From: Christensenella sp. UBA4263
GTDB taxonomy: Bacteria; Bacillota; Clostridia; Christensenellales; Aristaeellaceae
Assembly (NCBI GenBank): GCA_002395225.1
Contig: DGWH01000047.1
Coordinates: 1-19,336 of the forward strand
Direction of reading: 5' to 3'
DNA length: 19,336 nt
The position numbers and the translations under genes were made by a program. Position 1 is the first letter of the stretch; every line of letters begins with the position of its first letter. This document shows, in pieces, positions 1-6,454 of this stretch. The notes under the pieces are model-generated. The model did not search any database and had not been told where the DNA came from. It was given only the letters and a program-made list of their open reading frames with translations.

Positions 1-2
1 AC

Positions 3-320
3 CAACGGTTACAATCCGGGAACAAGGATTATGACGTATGGGAATTTGTCCTGCGGCATTATGACGAATTGGTTTTCAGCCCGGCTGTAGAAACAGAAAT
101 GCGACAAATCGCAGACAATCCCAAACGGCGGCTCAGGAACGTCCGAAAGCAAACGGAGAGAAGCGGGATCGGCACGAAATCCCAGCAGGCGCTCCAACTG
201 CAGCGGGAGGAAATGAAGACGGAACGCCGTCAACTCAACCGCGAAGAACGGGATGCGGAAGCGCAGCGCCGGTTTGAAATGAAACAGGCGAAAAAGAAGG
301 AAAAGAGGCGTGGACACTGA
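3..320 (+). CDS. YjdF-family protein, C-terminal part (5' end outside window)
   Basis: The frame is open from the window edge, so the N-terminus is missing and about 105 residues are visible. The segment WEFVLRHYDEL and the highly charged tail (TKSQQALQLQREE, then AEAQRRFEMKQAKKKEKRRGH split around residue 90) match the C-terminal half of YjdF (DUF2992) proteins, which end in a similar KKEK-rich basic tail. In Firmicutes this family is known to be controlled by the yjdF riboswitch, which senses azaaromatic compounds; any such leader would lie upstream of the window. The molecular function of YjdF is not established. The TTG at 69 is an internal codon, not a start. The stop overlaps the ATG of the next gene (ATGA at 320), which suggests translational coupling with the lipoprotein gene. 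Confidence 0.72.
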   Translation, partial: QRLQSGNKDYDVWEFVLRHYDELVFSPAVETEMRQIADNPKRRLRNVRKQTERSGIGTKSQQALQLQREEMKTERRQLNREERDAEAQRRFEMKQAKKKEKRRGH

Positions 321-733
321 TGCAAGGAAATACAGAACGGCAGTTCAAACTGAAACAAGCGGCATGTGTTTGTATGCTTGCCGCAATGATTATCCTGCTA
401 ACCGGCTGCGGGACAGGCAGCGTTTTTGACGGGTCCAGGGTATCTGACGCATCCGGATTTCGGATGGAATACAGCATTCTGAATCGGGAGGAATCAGCCG
501 ATCTGAACCTGACAGAGGGCGATCGTCTGCGGGTTTCCCTGTCACATACAGAAGGGTCTGCGGATGTGATCGTAGGCATGGAAGGGAAAACGCCGATTTA
601 CCGGGGAAACGGACAGCAGAACGCCGATTTTGTTCTGGAAATCGCTGAAACAGGCAGCTATCATATTTCCGTTTCAGGTCATCAGGCAAAAGGAAATATT
701 TCCTTCACCCGGATTTCTGGAGAGATAAAATGA
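320..733 (+). CDS. Small predicted lipoprotein, function unknown
   Basis: The 137-residue product begins with a positively charged N-terminus (RQFKLK), a hydrophobic segment at about residues 14-27, and a lipobox LTGC ending at Cys30. It is therefore probably exported and lipid-anchored on the outer face of the membrane. The mature part has the look of a small beta-rich domain (alternating hydrophobic residues, a YHISVSGHQAKGNISF pattern near the C-terminus) but I recognise no family. Its start overlaps the YjdF stop by the ATGA sequence at 320, and its own stop overlaps an ATG of the next gene at 730, so the three genes look like one transcript. Confidence 0.75.
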   Translation: MQGNTERQFKLKQAACVCMLAAMIILLTGCGTGSVFDGSRVSDASGFRMEYSILNREESADLNLTEGDRLRVSLSHTEGSADVIVGMEGKTPIYRGNGQQNADFVLEIAETGSYHISVSGHQAKGNISFTRISGEIK

Positions 734-747
734 AACAGGAGAAAAGC

Positions 748-1722
748 ATGGCGGAACAACTGAATGTCTGCGGGAAATCCTATCGCATCCTCAGGCTGCT
801 GGGCCACGGCAAGGGCGGATATTCCTACCTGGCGGAGGGTGACGGGCAGCAAGTAGTGGTGAAGCAAATCCACCATGAACCTTGCGATTATTATGCCTTC
901 GGCAACAAAATCGAAGCGGAACAGCGGGATTATGAACGCCTGCAGGCGGCAGGCATCCGCATGCCGCAGATGCTCGCTATCGACCCAGAGGCCGAGCGCA
1001 TCGTGAAGGAATACATTGAAGGGCCCACCATCTTTGAACAGATCAAAAACGGAACGCCCGCGGCACCTTATCTTGCCCAGGTACGGGACATGGCGGCCAA
1101 GGCGAAAGCTGCTGGATTGAACATCGATTATTTTCCCACCAATTTCGTAGTACGGGACGGGCTGATCTGGTACGTAGATTACGAGTGCAATGAGTACATG
1201 GACGAATGGAGCTTTGAAAACTGGGGCATCCGCTACTGGAAACGGACACCGGAGTTTGAAGCGTATCTGAAAGACCATGCACCGACCATCGCGATTCGGG
1301 AAGAAAGAATCACGGCGGAAGAATATGTCGGTTTTCTCAAGCGTACTGACCTGGGTTCCCAATACCCCAAAGAACGTTTCGAGGAGCGGATCGCCCGCCT
1401 GGTAAATACGGTTTCCATCAGCCTCACTGCTCGGACTGAAGAGGGGCTGCTGGTGGGCGTGCTGTATGGCCTTACGGATTACGCGTATTGGCTCTACATC
1501 ACCGATTTGGGAGTGGACAGGGATTATACCCGCCAGGGAATCGGCAAGCGCCTGATGAAAACCGCTCATCAACTGGCCGGCGGTGAAAAGGACATCGCAG
1601 TCTATCTGATCGCCAACGAAAACGCCGTGCCTTTCTACGAAAAATGCGGCATGAAAAGAGCTGACGATGTGATGCAATACAATCACGTCGAGACTGCTTG
1701 TCTACTAACACATAAAGGGTGA
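748..1722 (+). CDS. Protein kinase-like domain fused to a GNAT N-acetyltransferase
   Basis: I chose the ATG at 748 because AGGAG sits at 737-741 with 6-nt spacing; an in-frame ATG at 730 overlapping the upstream stop is the alternative. Residues about 10-170 look like a RIO/small bacterial kinase fold: a glycine-rich loop at residues 19-25 (GHGKGGY), the invariant-type lysine in VVVK39, then NID127YFPTN132 and VD144YE standing in for the catalytic loop and metal-binding DFG. Residues about 185-320 are a GNAT domain with the acetyl-CoA motif RQGIGK and the usual closing AVPFYEKCGM. The kinase half may phosphorylate a small molecule or protein and the GNAT half may acetylate the same target, but substrates cannot be inferred. 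It closes the YjdF-lipoprotein-kinase/GNAT unit. Confidence 0.8.
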   Translation: MAEQLNVCGKSYRILRLLGHGKGGYSYLAEGDGQQVVVKQIHHEPCDYYAFGNKIEAEQRDYERLQAAGIRMPQMLAIDPEAERIVKEYIEGPTIFEQIKNGTPAAPYLAQVRDMAAKAKAAGLNIDYFPTNFVVRDGLIWYVDYECNEYMDEWSFENWGIRYWKRTPEFEAYLKDHAPTIAIREERITAEEYVGFLKRTDLGSQYPKERFEERIARLVNTVSISLTARTEEGLLVGVLYGLTDYAYWLYITDLGVDRDYTRQGIGKRLMKTAHQLAGGEKDIAVYLIANENAVPFYEKCGMKRADDVMQYNHVETACLLTHKG

Positions 1723-1921
1723 AAAGGGGTTGGAAAAGTCCGTAATACTGGGGTTCTCGTCATACCGGGGTCACATGCCCCGGGCGGCGGGGATCTTTCT
1801 TTTATCTTTTGTGGAAACATATCCACGCTGCGGGGTTCGGAGGGTAGAGACTACTTCTCTTATAACAGGGGAACGAGAAAACGATTCTACTATTTGACGG
1901 AAACGAGAAAATGACAGGCGC
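1723..1921. other. Gene-free stretch after the kinase/GNAT gene
   Basis: I see no intact gene here. A short G/C-rich inverted repeat (CCGGGG at 1765-1770, CCCCGG at 1778-1783) is followed 12 nt later by a T-rich run, a poor candidate terminator. Two exact copies of AACGAGAAAA lie at 1872-1881 and 1902-1911, exactly 30 bp apart, just before the recombinase remnant. They could be recombinase-related repeats or chance. Confidence 0.4.
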
Positions 1922-2035
1922 ATGGATGCTTTCAACAATGACCTGGTCATCCGCTACCTGGAAAGGGTGGTCGTGAAGGATGATGGCTACGAGGTGATCT
2001 TCAAGGCTGGCGTGACCGTGGAGGTCGAGATTTGA
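1898..2035 (+). pseudogene. C-terminal remnant of a large serine recombinase
   Basis: From the ATG at 1922 the frame reads 37 residues to a TGA at 2033-2035, with FNNDLVIRYLERVVV and then VIFKAGVTVEVEI. This pattern (acidic-Phe start, a helix ending in a V-V core, a two-strand FKxG hairpin, stop) is typical of the extreme C-terminus of large serine recombinases carried by Firmicute integrative elements. The frame is closed upstream by a stop at 1895, so the catalytic domain and nearly all the DNA-binding domain are missing. It is not functional and probably marks one end of a decayed integrative element. Confidence 0.6.
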
Positions 2036-2045
2036 GGGGAATACT

Positions 2046-2092
2046 GGGCAGCGCATCACTGTGGAAACGGTGGTACAGCTGCCCGGTTTTTT
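2046..2092 (+). terminator. Rho-independent terminator behind the recombinase remnant
   Basis: GGGCAGC (2046-2052) pairs with GCTGCCC (2078-2084), followed by GG and six T at 2087-2092. The long loop contains a second small helix (CACTGT with ACGGTG around GGAA), giving one extended stem. Confidence 0.6.
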
Positions 2093-2212
2093 ATGAGGGT
2101 GGTCACATAAGCAATCCGTACTTGCACCCATACTCCAGCTGTGATACACTCTTTGCAGGCGAGGCGATGGTTTTCGCCTGTTTCTCGTCCGGGAAAATTT
2201 CTTAAAAATCCG

Positions 2213-2241
2213 TTGGAATCAGCCCCGGGTTTTGCTATAAT
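2213..2241 (+). promoter_or_regulatory. Sigma-70-type promoter for the double-glycine peptide gene
   Basis: TTGGAA at 2213-2218 and a perfect TATAAT at 2236-2241 are separated by exactly 17 bp. Transcription would begin near 2248, leaving a 5' leader of roughly 145 nt before the ATG at 2394. Confidence 0.7.
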
Positions 2242-2393
2242 ATAGGCGTATCTTTATCATGGAAGGGACTTTGATTCCGCCCTTTATTATGCATTGCCTC
2301 TGTGTTATCAGGCAGAACGATTAGTTCCGCTCGTATCAGAAGCGTATAAATAAGTGTTGATTGAAAAATAATGATGATGGAGGGAACAGTGAT

Positions 2394-2633
2394 ATGACAG
2401 GAGAAAACAATAAATCCATTCAAAAACTGATGGATTCTGAACTCGAAAGTGTAAACGGCGGCAATCTGATAGGGGATGGTATTGGAGGCTACGGGGCATG
2501 CTCTCACAAACAGCTTGATGGTGTGAGATTCAAGAAAAAATCACTGTTTGGCTGGAATTGGTATGAAAGATGCGTTGCATGTGGTAAAGAGGTTCAAGTA
2601 GAGCGCGGCCCATGGTCTGGGGATCCGGACTGA
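2394..2633 (+). CDS. Small double-glycine-leader peptide (bacteriocin/RiPP-like) with CxH and CxxC core
   Basis: GGAGGG at 2379-2384, 9 nt upstream, sets the start at ATG 2394 (79 residues). Residues 9-23, IQKLMDSELESVNGG, match the double-glycine leader used by peptides exported through C39-peptidase ABC transporters: L..xEL..V.GG with the cut after Gly23. The predicted 56-residue core has a glycine-rich start (GDGIGGYGA), then Cys36-Ser-His38 and, after a Lys/Trp-rich stretch, Cys60-Val-Ala-Cys63. That arrangement could bind a metal or form disulfides. No maturation enzyme, immunity gene or transporter is visible next to it, so it may be an orphan served in trans. I know of no named family that fits. 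It could also be a small zinc-ribbon protein with a chance leader-like N-terminus. Confidence 0.62.
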   Translation: MTGENNKSIQKLMDSELESVNGGNLIGDGIGGYGACSHKQLDGVRFKKKSLFGWNWYERCVACGKEVQVERGPWSGDPD

Positions 2634-2710
2634 ATGTGACCAGCGGCTATACTGCTATGAACCGACGTTTCTTATGGAGTTTCAGGGAACTCCTGATGAG
2701 GAAATTGAAG

Positions 2711-3061
2711 ATGTCATTGGAAAGAGTACGAGCATATCCGAAATCAAAAGGATATGAAGACAGGATTATTATCCCGGAGCAAAGCAACGCGACAGTTGCG
2801 GAGGCGGCAGCGGTACTTGGCTGTGAGCCGGGAATGATCGCCAAGACACTGTCATTTCTGCAGAATGGCGCGGACGGAAAGGAAGAAAAAGCTGTTCTGA
2901 TCCTCGCGGAGGGATTGGCACGGGTTGATAACCGAAAGTATAAGGAACGGTTCGGGTGCAAGGCAAAGATGATTCCGGCGGATCGTGTCGAAATGCACGT
3001 ACCAGTCACCGTAAACAATTGTAAACATTTATTCGAGCCTATTGACAAACCATCTTATGCA
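2711..3061 (+). pseudogene. Truncated YbaK/ProX-type aminoacyl-tRNA deacylase
   Basis: Starting at ATG 2711 (GAGGA-like site just upstream) the product follows the YbaK editing-domain pattern for about 95 residues: SLERVRAY, NATVAEAAAVLGCEPGMIAKT, then ILAEGLARVDNRKYKERFG and KAKMIPADRVE. Such proteins hydrolyse mischarged aminoacyl-tRNA. After about position 2999 similarity stops and the frame runs through unrelated sequence to a stop near 3070, so the second half of the domain, including the conserved GGVCPF region of the family, is absent. I treat it as a gene fragment. The short peptide gene ends only 80 nt upstream. Confidence 0.65.
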
Positions 3062-3186
3062 TGTACCTGACACGAAATTTGTGTGATGGGTATTATGTTT
3101 ATTCCCCATCAGGATTATGTATGGGTGGATGTGTCGTGTGTGCACATGCCAGTCATGGTAAACGGAGGAACGGAACAGGGATTTCT

Positions 3187-3486
3187 GCGGAGCTGATGCA
3201 AATTGTATTTCCCTTCTCCATCTGTCCCTGCCCCGTACCGTGGGAAGACATCCCGGAAGAGTGTGAGTGGACTGTTATTCCAAGCGGTCTGTGGGCGCAG
3301 TTCAAGTGCAAGGGACCTCTCCCTGACAGCCTGCAGAGCGTGAACACACAGATCTGGTCTGAATGGCTGCCAACTCTGAAAGGGTATACATTGGCTGGTA
3401 ATTATTCCTTGGAGATCTACGGTCCGCCTACTGAAAACCCTGAAGATTACGAGGGTTATATCTGGATTCCTTTGAAAAAAGAATAA
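3187..3486 (+). pseudogene. GyrI-like (AraC effector-binding) domain fragment
   Basis: The last 80 or so residues of this frame (DIPEECEWTVIPSGLWAQF, GPLPDSLQSVNTQIWSEWLP, YSLEIYGPP, GYIWIPLKKE) form the C-terminal half of a GyrI-like/AraC effector-binding domain, a small-molecule-binding fold. Residues encoded upstream of about 3200 do not fit the family and no proper start exists, so the helix-turn-helix part, if there was one, is gone. It directly follows the broken YbaK gene, so a deletion probably joined two damaged genes. The stop at 3484-3486 is followed by a clean terminator. Confidence 0.62.
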
Positions 3487-3503
3487 TATTGACACGTGAA
3501 AAC

Positions 3504-3541
3504 GGCGGTATCAGGGTGTAGAGTCTTGGTACCGCCTTTTT
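3504..3541 (+). terminator. Rho-independent terminator after the GyrI-like fragment
   Basis: GGCGGTA (3504-3510) pairs with TACCGCC (3530-3536), followed directly by five T. Confidence 0.8.
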
Positions 3542-3663
3542 CACTTTACTGGTCTTTTTCCTGCTTTCCGGGACTAAAACTCGCCCGCATCAGATGGATT
3601 GTCCTATTTTATTCCCACTTGCGAAAATGATTTTTGGTAGGCATAGAATATAATGACAATGTG

Positions 3664-3692
3664 TTGACAATAACCGAATTAATGCATACAAT
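3664..3692 (+). promoter_or_regulatory. Promoter of the toxin-antitoxin operon
   Basis: Perfect TTGACA at 3664-3669, a 17-bp spacer and TACAAT at 3687-3692. The start site would fall near 3699, almost on top of the ribosome binding site GGAGGT at 3703. A second TGACAAT lies just upstream (3654-3660), a possible antitoxin operator half-site, since RelB-type antitoxins usually repress their own promoter. Confidence 0.7.
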
Positions 3693-3715
3693 AAGGAAGA
3701 ATGGAGGTGTATATC

Positions 3716-3988
3716 ATGGCTACTACGAATCTGAACATCAGAACTGATAAGGAAATAAAAGACCAGGCTGACAGGATTTTCTCTGAGCTGGGACTTAACA
3801 TGACCACAGCTATTAATATCTTCCTCAGAACAACGATCAGGGAAAACGGGATTCCCTTTGCGCTTAAGCTGGATGTGCCGAATGAAACAACCGCCGCTGC
3901 AATTGAAGAAGGCAGACGTATCGCTTCAGACAGCAGCGTGAAGGGTTATACTAATATGGATGATCTTAAGGCGGCGCTGGAAGTATGA
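3716..3988 (+). CDS. RelB/DinJ-family antitoxin
   Basis: I start at ATG 3716 with GGAGGT at 3703-3708; an upstream in-frame ATG at 3701 overlaps that site. The 90-residue product has the DinJ pattern: TTNLNIRTDKEIKDQAD (ribbon-helix-helix beta strand and helix), IFSELGLNMTTAINIFLRT, and IRENGIPFALKLD. The C-terminal part (EEGRRIASDSS, MDDLKAALEV) would wrap the toxin. The stop overlaps the toxin start by four bases (ATGA at 3985), the usual coupled arrangement. Confidence 0.9.
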   Translation: MATTNLNIRTDKEIKDQADRIFSELGLNMTTAINIFLRTTIRENGIPFALKLDVPNETTAAAIEEGRRIASDSSVKGYTNMDDLKAALEV

Positions 3989-4302
3989 AGTACGAGGTAA
4001 AGTTTACAAACCAGTTCAGGAAGGATCTGAAACTGGCAAAGAAACAGAACAAGGATCTGGATAAACTGTTTGAGGTCGTAAATATTCTTGCTGACGGAGG
4101 TACGCTTGATGCAAGATATCGTGACCATGATTTGTCTGGCAATTATAAAGGGACGAGGGAATGTCATATTGAACCGGACTGGCTTCTGGTGTATGAAATC
4201 CGTAACGAGGTGCTTGTGCTCATGCTCTATCGCCTAGGGACGCATTCGGAGCTGTTTAAAAATTGTCTGGAAAATCGAAGATTATCGGCATGTTCCCGTT
4301 AA
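3985..4302 (+). CDS. YafQ/RelE-family mRNA interferase toxin with altered C-terminus
   Basis: RelE-fold ribosome-dependent endoribonuclease. The YafQ catalytic set is visible: RDH48, ECH61, D65 in PDW, and GTH87S. These correspond to the four His/Asp residues described for E. coli YafQ, so the toxin should be active. Family members normally end one or two residues after the SxLF motif (here ending at Phe91). This one continues with 14 unrelated residues (KNCLENRRLSACSR) into sequence next to IS-like repeats, suggesting that an insertion displaced the native stop. Its partner antitoxin gene overlaps by four bases upstream. Confidence 0.88.
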   Translation: MKYEVKFTNQFRKDLKLAKKQNKDLDKLFEVVNILADGGTLDARYRDHDLSGNYKGTRECHIEPDWLLVYEIRNEVLVLMLYRLGTHSELFKNCLENRRLSACSR

Positions 4303-4324
4303 CTGGCTATTCCCTAAACCGGTA

Positions 4325-4407
4325 GATATGTTCCTGACGAACAGAAAAAACGTTGATATGTTCTTGGCCTCATTTTTGCGAACAGGCAACGGTCAGTGGA
4401 CATGTTT
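4325..4407. repeat. Three GATATGTTC-type direct repeats, possible IS21-like transposon end
   Basis: GATATGTTC occurs exactly at 4325-4333 and 4355-4363 (30 bp apart), each followed by CTG or TTG, and a degenerate copy GACATGTTT lies at 4399-4407. IS21-family elements carry multiple short transposase-binding repeats at each end. No transposase gene is nearby, so this would be a solo end. The family assignment is a guess; the repeats themselves are plain. Confidence 0.35.
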
Positions 4408-4462
4408 TCCTTTACCAACAAGAGGTATGAATTAGTAGTTTCATTTCCTCGTGCCATATCGA

Positions 4463-4562
4463 ATGGACGGAGTTCACGGTGACGTGATTGAGAAAGGAAA
4501 AAACTGATAGTGCCCCGAGGAATTCGTAACGGAGCTCTGCCATCCGGTGAAGAAGAAATAAG
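4463..4562 (+). pseudogene. Tail remnant of another GyrI-like protein
   Basis: Two short stretches in different frames, MDGVHGDVIEKGKK from 4463 and CPEEFVTELCHPVKKK ending at the TAA 4560-4562, together resemble the closing strand of GyrI-like domains, which often end in a (F/W)xTExxxPV/I(K/E) motif. Compare the end of the MerR gene at 7304, DWLTEIQLPIE. The frames meet at a run of seven A (4498-4504), a likely slippage site. Apart from this and the repeats, I see nothing else in 4303-4652. Confidence 0.35.
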
Positions 4563-4652
4563 AAACGAAGAGGCGACTTTTGCCCCGGCCTGTACGTCGA
4601 CCATCCTGATGAGGCCACGAGATAAGAAATACAGAATTCGGAGGACAGTGCG

Positions 4653-5285
4653 ATGGCTTTTGATTTCAAAAAGGAATACAAGGAATTCTACATGCCGAAG
4701 AACAAGCCTTCCATATTGACGGTACCGCCCATGAATTATATTGCCGTTCGGGGTCATGGTGATCCGAATCAGGAAGGCGGCGAATACAAACAGGCAATCG
4801 GTCTGCTGTATGGCATTGCCTTTACGATCAAGATGAGTAAAAAAGGGAATCATCAGATGAAGGGGTATTTCGACTATGTAGTGCCGCCCCTGGAGGGATT
4901 CTGGTGGCAGGACGGCATATCGGGAGTCGACTATGCTCACAAGGAAGACTTCAACTGGATCTCTGTGATCCGTCTGCCGGATTTTGTGACAAAGGCCGAC
5001 TTTGACTGGGCTGTTGAAGAAGCAGGAAAGAAAAAGAAGCAGGATTTCTCGAAAGTGGAGTTTCTGAACTATGATGAGGGATTATGCGTGCAATGCATGC
5101 ATATAGGTTCCTATGACGATGAACCTGCTACCGTTCAGATCATGCATGAATACATGGAAGCGCAGGGCTATGATCTGGATATCACGGATCAGCGTTTACA
5201 TCACGAAATATATCTGAGTGACGCAAGAAAAGTCATCCCGGAAAAACTGAAAACCGTCATCCGGCATCCGATAAAGGAGCGATGA
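4653..5285 (+). CDS. GyrI-like small-molecule-binding domain protein
   Basis: GGAGG at 4640-4644, 8 nt upstream, fixes ATG 4653; the product is 210 residues. It opens with FDFKKEYKEFYMPKNKP and MNYIAVRGHGDPN, continues with YGIAFTIKM, the WWQDG segment near residue 90 and FNWISVIRLPDFV, and ends with HHEIYLSDARKVIPEKLKTV. This matches the stand-alone GyrI-like (COG4832-type) proteins of Firmicutes. The fold binds hydrophobic or cationic small molecules, and some relatives hydrolyse cyclopropanoid compounds; which applies here is unknown. It is cytosolic, with no signal or membrane segment. Only 2 nt separate it from the VOC gene, so the two are probably co-transcribed. Confidence 0.82.
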   Translation: MAFDFKKEYKEFYMPKNKPSILTVPPMNYIAVRGHGDPNQEGGEYKQAIGLLYGIAFTIKMSKKGNHQMKGYFDYVVPPLEGFWWQDGISGVDYAHKEDFNWISVIRLPDFVTKADFDWAVEEAGKKKKQDFSKVEFLNYDEGLCVQCMHIGSYDDEPATVQIMHEYMEAQGYDLDITDQRLHHEIYLSDARKVIPEKLKTVIRHPIKER

Positions 5286-5287
5286 GA

Positions 5288-5650
5288 ATGAAACTGAAAA
5301 ACGTACTGATCGTTGTTAAAGATATCGAGAGATCCAAAAAGTTCTATCGGGATCTGTTCGGCCTCGAGATGGTCCTTGACAATGACGGCAATATGATCCT
5401 GACGGAAGGATTGGTGTTGCAGGAAGAAAAATACTGGAAAGCGTTCCTTGGAAGAGATATCATCCCGGAGAACAATGCCAGCGAACTTTATTTTGAGGAA
5501 CCTGATATTGAGGGTTTTATCGACAGACTCGAAAAGTATTTTCCGGAAGTGAAATACGTCAACAGACTCATGACACACAGTTGGGGACAGAAAGTCATAC
5601 GCTTTTATGATCCGGACGGAAATCTGATCGAAGTGGGGACGCCGGTATAG
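5288..5650 (+). CDS. VOC-superfamily (glyoxalase/bleomycin-resistance-like) protein
   Basis: The GGAG at 5276-5279 favours ATG 5288 (120 residues); ATG 5282 lies too close to it. The product shows a complete two-module VOC fold: KNVLIVVKDIERSKKFYRDLFGLEM at residues 3-27 in two parts, a central LYFEEPDIEGFIDRL, and the closing VIRFYDPDGNLIEVG. The first-strand histidine common in metal-binding members is absent (LIVVKD), while acidic ligands in FEEP and LIEV remain. It may therefore bind or sequester a ligand rather than act as glyoxalase I. It sits between GyrI-like and TIGR04076 genes, all small ligand-binding types. Confidence 0.85.
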   Translation: MKLKNVLIVVKDIERSKKFYRDLFGLEMVLDNDGNMILTEGLVLQEEKYWKAFLGRDIIPENNASELYFEEPDIEGFIDRLEKYFPEVKYVNRLMTHSWGQKVIRFYDPDGNLIEVGTPV

Positions 5651-5661
5651 GGGGAATACTG

Positions 5662-5910
5662 ATGGCAAAGGTTAAGCTGACAATCACAGAGAGCAAATGC
5701 AGATGCGGGTATTTAAAAGAAGGGCAAGAGTTCATCGTTGAGGATTTGTGCCCGCCTTTGTGCCATGAACTATGGAACAGGATCTATCCGTTTGTTTACG
5801 CATTGCAGAACGGAGCTTCGCTTGACTATGGAGATTGCCGTGCAAAAATGTTTGATGTAGCATGTCCGGATGAAGGAAGAGTTTGTATTCATGGAGAAGT
5901 GGCAGATTAA
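5662..5910 (+). CDS. TIGR04076-family small cysteine-containing protein
   Basis: The 82-residue product begins 11 nt after the VOC stop, with GGGGGAATACTG just before the ATG. It carries the family signatures KCRCGYLKEGQEF, the central LCHELWNRIYPFVYALQNGA, DYGD and the closing FDVACPDEGRVCIHGEV. The family is common in anaerobic Firmicutes and has no established function. The two cysteines at the start (CRC), the Cys-His pair in LCHEL and the later CPD cysteine suggest a metal or redox role, but this is inference. It is probably the last gene of the unit starting at 4653. Confidence 0.85.
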   Translation: MAKVKLTITESKCRCGYLKEGQEFIVEDLCPPLCHELWNRIYPFVYALQNGASLDYGDCRAKMFDVACPDEGRVCIHGEVAD

Positions 5911-5961
5911 CAGATTTCAGTTGCGGGAACTAGAACTGAATTATGCCGGAGGAGAAAAGAA

Positions 5962-6435
5962 ATGGTGAAAAACAAGATGATTGATCTGCCCAAAATCACA
6001 ATCATTGGTAAGGAAGGCTTATGCACGAAAGAGAAGAATGTGGTTCAGGATCTGTGGCAGCAAGCCAATTCCAATTTCTGTGAAATTGCGGATCTTGGAA
6101 TGAAAAACGCTGACGGTTCTTTTGTCGGATTCTGGGGAGCCATGAGCGACGAAACGCTGTCTTTTTTGCCGTGGACGGATGATTTCTCGAGGGGATTGTA
6201 TTTGGCGGGCATTGAAGTATATGAGGATACGCCGGCTCCGGACGGATGGGTAAAGTGGGTTCTGCCGGCAAGGAAATATCTTGTCACAGAGGTAACTCCG
6301 GAAAGCTATGGAGAGACATTCCGAAATGTGATTGACTGCCTGATTCCGAAACTTGGGATGAAGCTTGCAGGTGCCGTATGTGATTTTACCGAACCGGCGA
6401 CCGGGCAGAATAAATTGTTTTTCCCTGTAGAGTGA
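5962..6435 (+). CDS. GyrI-like (AraC-type effector-binding) domain protein
   Basis: The 157-residue product begins 7 nt after a GGAGGAG at 5948-5954. The order DLPKITIIGKEG, DLWQQANSNFCEI, FVGFWGAMSD, YLAGIEVYEDTPAPDGW, VLPARKYLVTEV and ETFRNVIDCLIPKLG follows the stand-alone effector-binding fold found in AraC and MerR regulators and in SbmC/GyrI proteins. No DNA-binding domain is present, so it probably sequesters or chemically changes a small ligand. It lies directly upstream of the MerR gene, whose C-terminal half is also GyrI-like, so the two may sense related compounds. Confidence 0.78.
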   Translation: MVKNKMIDLPKITIIGKEGLCTKEKNVVQDLWQQANSNFCEIADLGMKNADGSFVGFWGAMSDETLSFLPWTDDFSRGLYLAGIEVYEDTPAPDGWVKWVLPARKYLVTEVTPESYGETFRNVIDCLIPKLGMKLAGAVCDFTEPATGQNKLFFPVE

Positions 6436-6454
6436 GAAAAGCGGGTTTTGTCTC

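Larger units (their letters stand above)
2036..2393. other. Gene-free stretch with terminator, weak hairpin, promoter and leader
   Basis: Between the recombinase remnant and the small-peptide gene I see the terminator at 2046-2092, a second weaker hairpin (CAGGCGA 2156-2162 with TCGCCTG 2174-2180, then TTTCT), the promoter at 2213-2241 and a leader of about 145 nt. The leader contains a 21-codon reading frame at 2259-2324 without a convincing ribosome binding site. I do not call it a gene. Confidence 0.5.

Noticed and set aside
682..1686. 334-codon minus-strand frame opposite the kinase/GNAT gene
   Set aside because: The plus strand has a recognisable two-domain protein with a good ribosome binding site; the minus frame shows no motif.
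1765..1809. Possible terminator after the kinase/GNAT gene
   Set aside because: The 6-bp stem is short and the T-rich stretch starts 12 nt later, interrupted by C and A, so I do not call it.
2259..2324. 21-codon frame in the leader of the double-glycine peptide gene
   Set aside because: No ribosome binding site and no composition suggesting an attenuator leader peptide.
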